Assembly: GCA_026874595.1 (NCBI GenBank)
Contig: CM049317.1
Location: forward strand, 34,005,901 to 34,069,900
From: Sipunculus nudus
Taxonomy: Eukaryota; Annelida; Sipuncula; Golfingiida; Sipunculidae
Reading direction: 5' to 3'
Length of the DNA: 64,000 nucleotides
The notes beneath the pieces were generated by a model that worked only from the letters and a program-made list of their open reading frames with translations, searched no databases and was not told the origin of the DNA. This document shows, piece after piece, positions 59,136 through 64,000 of this stretch (within the stretch, counting starts at the first letter, position 1; every line of letters begins with the position of its first letter). The translations under genes and the position numbers were made by a program.

Positions 59136-61079
59136 ATGATATTAAGAGTTTTAATTTTGGAGGTAAGCTGGGTTACCATAATATACATGTATTTCAGTTC
59201 AGTGACACTGGGTAAATTCTCCGCCCCTGTCATTCGTTGGTATTAGGGACTGCGTTTTTTTTCTGCAAATAACCTGTAAACTAGTGAAGTGTTGCATAAT
59301 GTAGAACACAGGAACTTTTCATAAGGATCCTGGTGGAGCTATCTGTGTAGTCTCTGACCACAAGTCGAGTTATTAATGTTTCATCCATGATTTAAAGGAG
59401 AAAACATCTCTGGGCTTACTCAAGAGAATATCCGTCAGTGTACTCTTTTTCATCCAACAATGCCTTTTTGTAGATGCCACTTAAATTTGATCTTAAGAGC
59501 TTTGTTGATTGTTATATTTCTAGACATTAAAACTTGCAAGCACAAGTGACTCACAGGTCATGCCGCTCAGCTAATATACACAGCTTGTGGCATAATTGCC
59601 TAGTATCAACTATGGAATTTTGAATGAGAGAAAGGGGAAAAAATAGATTATATGCAGCATACTGATTTTAATAAAGGATATTAAAAACTAAACAAAATCT
59701 GTTATTCAAAATTTTATTCTGGGAGTCTATATACAATTGTAAAAACTGAAAAAAATGGAGGAATAGTAGGTTTCCCGTAACGGATAAAGATAGCTAAAAG
59801 CAACATAAATAGGAAAAAATGCAACTATAAATGAGAAAATGTGTTTTTGATATGATTTATTTGCTTAAAATGAATCAGTTAAAATGTTTCTGGCATTTCG
59901 AAGAGCTAGTCCGTTTCGTTCATAATAAGTGAGTAACCGAAATGAGAAAGGATTTGAGATGCGGAACATCTGTCAATAAAATACCCTTGCAATGAAAAAT
60001 ACAAATATCGAAAGCTTATGTTATTAATGTTACCTTTTATCGTGTCAGCCTATAACGACATGTTCTGCTTATTTAAGTGTGCTTGCTGTTACATGACCGT
60101 CAGAGAATTTTTCTTTGAAAATCAGGCCTTTCTACCTCTACTTGAGAAAGCTGTTTCTGCTAATCCCGGTCTGAGCCCTGGCTGGAGTAAAGCTGCGATA
60201 GTCAACATCAGCTCGGGTTATGGATCTTTGTCAGGCTCTACTGGAGGCATTTACCCGTACAGGATGAGCAAGGTACATTAACAACATCAACAGTTCAGTC
60301 AGGCCGTGTCTGTGTACCGTATCATGATATGTAATAACAACATGAACTCAAAAAGAAAAGCAGCTCGGATCATAGATCTATGTGAAAACAACACGGATTA
60401 ATTTTTAAAAGGGACTCGGGTTTTAGAGATGGGTTAACTACTAAATTACACACAGAAACAAGAACACGGTTATTGAACATCACATGTAGCGTAATTGGGA
60501 AAAATATTTAATTTCTCAAATACACATTATACAGAAATAAAATACACATTGTGGTAAATGAATTAACGTTATTTAATAAAAGTAAAGAGCAATTGTTGGC
60601 AATTTTGAAGCAGTTGAAGCAATGGAATATAGTCCTTACAGTAATAATAGCGTGAAAAGGTAACATACGGTACTAGTATTTCCATATGGTAAGTTAAAGG
60701 TTATTTAAAAACGGCTGATCCATCACCCATGCATGCATGAGCCTGATCCTGATGACTCATCAGAAGAAAACTATTTCTAAATAACTTTTCGGATGGTATA
60801 TATGTAAAGAATACTTTGAAGACTTTGTTCATGTTCTTTCCTCTCTGCATACAGGCTGCCTTGAACATGGCGACGGTGTCGTGTGCAAAGGACCTTAGTT
60901 CCTCCGGTATCATTGTGGTGGCGCTGTGTCCTGGCTGGGTACAAACAGACATGGGCGGGTCTGCAGCAACGCTGACGCCACAACAATCGGTCTCCAAATT
61001 GATAAACAACATGAAACTGCTGGACGAGACTCGATCTGGATTATTTATAAGCAATAAAAATGAGCCGTATAATTATTAG
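56456..61079 (+). CDS. Short-chain dehydrogenase/reductase, C-factor/sniffer type (5 exons, 247 aa)
   Basis: Exons 56456-56587, 57766-57817, 58191-58378, 60126-60272 and 60855-61079 join in frame to 744 nt. Features in order: Rossmann nucleotide-binding motif VTGANRGIG (residues 8-16), NNAG (about 90-93), a catalytic Ser in NISSGYGS, the Tyr-x-x-x-Lys pair in YRMSK bridging exons 4 and 5, and PGWVQTDMGG after it. Length and the ending FISNKNEPYNY fit the cytosolic NADPH-dependent carbonyl reductases related to sniffer and bacterial C-factor. Substrate unknown. All key residues are present, so it is probably active. Splice sites are consensus throughout. Confidence 0.92.
56754..56815. repeat. 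(AT)n microsatellite in SDR intron 1
   Basis: Pure AT tract. Confidence 0.95.
56934..56990. repeat. Second (AT)n microsatellite in SDR intron 1
   Basis: Pure AT tract, 120 bp after the previous one. Confidence 0.95.
57766..57817 (+). CDS. SDR exon 2
   Basis: 52 nt, acceptor ttctcgtag, donor CTGG|gtgagt, phase 1 out. Encodes ELKMLKKNHSNVHVFKL, the helix and strand following the first Rossmann unit. Confidence 0.85.
58191..58378 (+). CDS. SDR exon 3
   Basis: 188 nt, acceptor ccttgtgtag, donor AAG|gtatga, phase 0 out. Encodes EVTDCSQL, LNLLINNAGIYDTSG and FEVNSIAPLMIAK, including the NNAG motif and the conserved Asn of the F-x-VN stretch. Confidence 0.9.
58555..58712. mobile_element. Short pogo-like MITE in SDR intron 3
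   Basis: 158 bp. The left end is CAGTGGAACCTGTCTGAAAG then ACCAC; the right end on the other strand is CTGTGAAACTTGTGTAATTA then GACCAC. The inverted ends resemble those of the longer elements at 15065 and 28179. No clear TA duplication. Confidence 0.6.
59087..59134. repeat. (AT)n microsatellite in SDR intron 3
   Basis: Pure AT tract. Confidence 0.95.
60126..60272 (+). CDS. SDR exon 4
   Basis: 49 codons, acceptor gaaaatcag, donor AAG|gtacat. Encodes AFLPLLEKA, WSKAAIVNISSGYGS and IYPYRMSK, with the catalytic Ser, Tyr and Lys. Confidence 0.9.
60855..61079 (+). CDS. SDR exon 5 and stop
   Basis: 74 codons plus TAG, acceptor ctgcatacag. Encodes AALNMATVSCAKDLSSSGI, ALCPGWVQTDMGG and SGLFISNKNEPYNY. 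Confidence 0.9.
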   Translation, partial: AALNMATVSCAKDLSSSGIIVVALCPGWVQTDMGGSAATLTPQQSVSKLINNMKLLDETRSGLFISNKNEPYNY

Positions 61080-61768
61080 TCACCTCAATAGAAGTCTTCA
61101 CTGACTAAACTTTATACGTTTAAAGTTCAAGTATAGCCAGACTAAACCAACTATCGCTCAGAAATCTGCAAACACAGACAGATTTACAACCACCCAAGTG
61201 GCAGTTTTACTCACAAGTGTTATATTTACCAATACATGGTCAGAAAAGGACATAGACATTTTAACCACAACCTTGGAGTTGCACTTTGAGTTATTTTAGA
61301 GCTACCCTAATCGCCTTGGACTATGAAAGTTTCAATCATATATACTATAAACAGTCTTTTAACATGTCTTGAACAACTTATCGAAGCCTCAAACTCTACT
61401 GAAGTAAATCAACGTAAAACCAAAATACTGGAGGTGATGGGTAATATCCCGGACGCAAAAGAACATTTTCCAGACACAGGCTTGTAAATCACGAAATCAA
61501 CGCAAACCCGAGAAAAATTTAAAACAGAACTGAGCAATGGAATCCCACCAGGTCTATCAACTTCATGCGACATTTAAGACATCAACACGGTTATTGCCTA
61601 AAATAATAATTAATTTAGACCTTTATTCAAAATTCGGCTTAAGGAGCGTAAAGTAAAGGACTTGTTCCAACTGAGACAGCTCGATGGACGAATGACAAGA
61701 TTGATTGATTGATATTTCTTTATAATTAGTTACTGGTGCCTTTCAAAACTGAAGTACTGTACCAACAG

Positions 61769-61774
61769 AATAAA
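61769..61774 (+). terminator. Candidate polyadenylation signal of the SDR gene
   Basis: AATAAA in 'cagaataaaagcc', 690 bp after the stop. The nearer sequence offers no other clear hexamer in the right orientation except the coding 'caataaaaat' at the stop itself. Confidence 0.35.
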
Positions 61775-61916
61775 AGCCTTAGGAATCACGTAATACATAC
61801 ACAAATCATTATCCCATGTGCAAGGCGAAAACAATTTTATCTCATGCGTAATGGGTAAAACGTAAACCTTGGATATTTATGGCATGTTCGTCTACATTGG
61901 AGTTTGATTATTCCAG

Positions 61917-62570
61917 TTTTATTTGCGACTCCATCCAGTTTTATTTGAGACTCCATCTCTGTTATTGTAGTTTTATTTGCGTGCTCACGGAGGGGTCTAA
62001 GTACACTGAGACTGCATTTCTCTTATTGTAGTTTTATTTGCGTGCTCACGGAGGGGGCTAAGTACACTGAGACTCCATCTCTATTATTGTATTTTTATTT
62101 GCGTGCTCACGGAGGGGGCTAAATACACTGAGACTCCATCTCTATTATTCTAGTTTTATTTGCGTGCTCATGGAGGGGTCTAAGTACACTGAGATTCCAT
62201 CTCTATTATTCTAGTTTTATTTACGTGCTCATTGAGGGGTATAAGTACACTGAGACTCCATCTCTATTATTGTAATTTTACTTGTGTGCTCACGGAGGGG
62301 TCTAAGTACACTGAGACTCCATCTCTATTATTCTAGTTTTATTTGCGTGCTCACGCTGGGGTCTTAGTACACTGAGACGTCATCTCTATTATTGTAGTTT
62401 TATTTGCGTACTCATGGAGGGGTCTAAGTACACTGAGACTCCTTCTCTATTATTGTAGTTTTATTTGCGTGCTCATGGAGGGGGCTATGTACACTGAGAC
62501 TCCATCTCTATTATTGTAGTTTTATTTGCGAGCTCACGGAGGGGGCTATAAATACACTGAGACTTCACCT
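61917..62570. repeat. Minisatellite, about 61-bp unit, about 10 copies
   Basis: Unit contains tctctattattgtagtttta, tttgcgtgctcacggagggg and tctaagtacactgagactcc. Copies begin near 61971, 62032, 62093, 62154, 62215 and so on to about 62570, with a few substitutions each; the first part (61917-61965) is a shortened variant. Confidence 0.95.
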
Positions 62571-62574
62571 CTAA

Positions 62575-64000
62575 TACGAACAGTTAATGTTTGATTTGTT
62601 AATATTGATGCAATTCATGGATCTTGTGGAGCGATTTGTGCATGTACAGGTCATAGGGTAAACGGATACGACGTCATTCTTAACGTATATCTCATTTTGA
62701 AAATTTAAGGATGTCTTTATGCTATTACATGAAGTGTACTACTATCAAATAAAGTGAAGTGTTATTGGTTACGCTTTTGTTGTGAGAATCCCTACAGGAC
62801 TAAGCACCAGAGGCCAAAGGATGTTTTACATGTAGAGTATATCCTCGAATATATAACACCTTAACCCTATAACCTGTAAGTGTGTACATGTCAGAGATGA
62901 TAAATATATTTTTTTCCTGTCCTGAAAACCATAATTTGATGATTGAAGGAAAATAATTTTCAAATTCATATTCGAACACATGAAAGTCTAGGATATGTCT
63001 CTCTATTTTATAATTTCAAATTTGTCCATCAGGTGGCAGCACTTGTAAGCTTAATCGCATCATGATTGTGCATGTTTTGGTATCACGAGCTGAAGTTTTA
63101 AGTCAAAACCAGTTTCTTTACCGTGAGCTGCAGAGGACATGTGTGTTTAACAATCTATATCTGTCATTAAAGTGATTTCTATGTCAGAAATTCTTAAATA
63201 AACATGATACTTTATACTGAATCGTGTAACCATTACCTTCCAATAAAATAAACATTGAGTGACTGAACGTTAGTGTAAAACTGACTGTTTGTAGACGACG
63301 ATAACGACGCTTCTGTGTATTGTATCAATGAATGTGTGAGAGAGGTTTTAAGGAACTTTCTATATAACTCACCTTTCCTGGTGAACCTCCAGATTGGGTT
63401 GACTTCCAACATGATATGAATTTGAAAAGAGCTCTTATTTTGATATGGCTAGGATGGCCCAGGACTGGGTCCGGAGCAGTCCCGGACTAGCAGTCCGATC
63501 CGCTTTTAGTGCCGCACACAGAGCGGACCGGACCCTATTCAAATCCGATCCGATTCGATCTCGCCACGTCCGCTCTGATACACATTAACATTAAAATTAT
63601 GTTCAACTCCAACAGCATTCTCTTAACAATAATTGGCCTGATAATAAAAATAATGAACTATAAGTAATTGCCAGGTTACATAGGAAACCGGCAGTTTTCT
63701 TTTTTTTTTTCCAGTTTTTCTCCCTTTTTTTTGGGGGGGGGGGGATTACACGGATGCTTTTCTGTTCATGTGTTTCCATGAACTCTCTTTAGTTCACAGG
63801 CATTTTATGGAATCATTCTCAAACACTCACATAACACTGATTCAGATATATACATTTTTAAAGGATACATTCAGTGTATTATACAAGAAAATATACAGTT
63901 AGATTGTGGGCAATATATACAATTATATTAAATAAAATGAATTATACAAAGGCAATCGGTAAGTTTAATCGTACAAGCCTTACAACAGGCCAATTTTACA
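62575..64000. other. Right end of the window, no gene seen
   Basis: AT-rich sequence with a locally GC-rich, internally repetitive patch of 'cggac'/'ccgatccg' motifs (63465-63585) and a poly-T/poly-G stretch (63700-63745). No open frame with a recognisable domain. Confidence 0.5.

Noticed and set aside
60701-61054. Minus-strand frame of 117 codons
   Set aside because: Antisense shadow of SDR exon 5, whose plus-strand frame has the family motifs.

Overview
The window is AT-rich, intron-rich animal DNA. Long (AT)n tracts, poly-G/C tracts, Penelope-like, LINE, Gypsy, hAT and pogo remnants, and C-type-lectin/WSC receptor genes all point to a lophotrochozoan, most likely a bivalve mollusc; this is inferred from content, not from a database match. 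No bacterial genes, CRISPR array, rRNA or confident tRNA gene was seen.

The core is a small family of single-pass receptors. The best-preserved member, gene C (+ strand, ATG 35951 to stop 47730), can be assembled from ten exons with matching splice phases into 645 residues: signal peptide, first half of a C-type lectin domain (CTLD), a complete WSC domain encoded by two exons, second half of the same CTLD, a second CTLD, a Thr/Pro stalk, a transmembrane segment and a 189-residue tail. The WSC domain therefore appears to sit inside a CTLD. All but two of its introns are phase 1.

Gene A (- strand, about 17222 down to 4753) is a paralog, head-to-head with C. Homologous exons have the same length and phase. 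It lacks recognisable copies of two exons, has lost some cysteines, carries four stalk exons (three inside a roughly 757-bp tandem array at 7237-9365) and ends in an unrelated short tail rich in tyrosine motifs. A third signal-peptide exon (gene B, 2912-2810, - strand) lies in a segment duplicated from the 5' part of gene A.

Downstream, 56456-61079 (+) holds a complete five-exon short-chain dehydrogenase/reductase of the C-factor/sniffer type (247 aa), followed by a minisatellite of about 61 bp (61917-62570).

The rest is mostly mobile-element debris: a Gypsy-type integrase fragment next to a miniature LTR element with tRNA-like promoter boxes (1374-2480), LINE reverse-transcriptase remnants (25470-27175), a Penelope-like GIY-YIG remnant with a hammerhead ribozyme motif beside it (51522-51955), a hAT-type MITE with perfect 8-bp target duplication (54822-55345), two copies of a TTAA-flanked MITE, pogo-like non-autonomous elements, SINE-like copies and decayed tandem repeats. 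Most remaining short open frames are chance or microsatellite frames.
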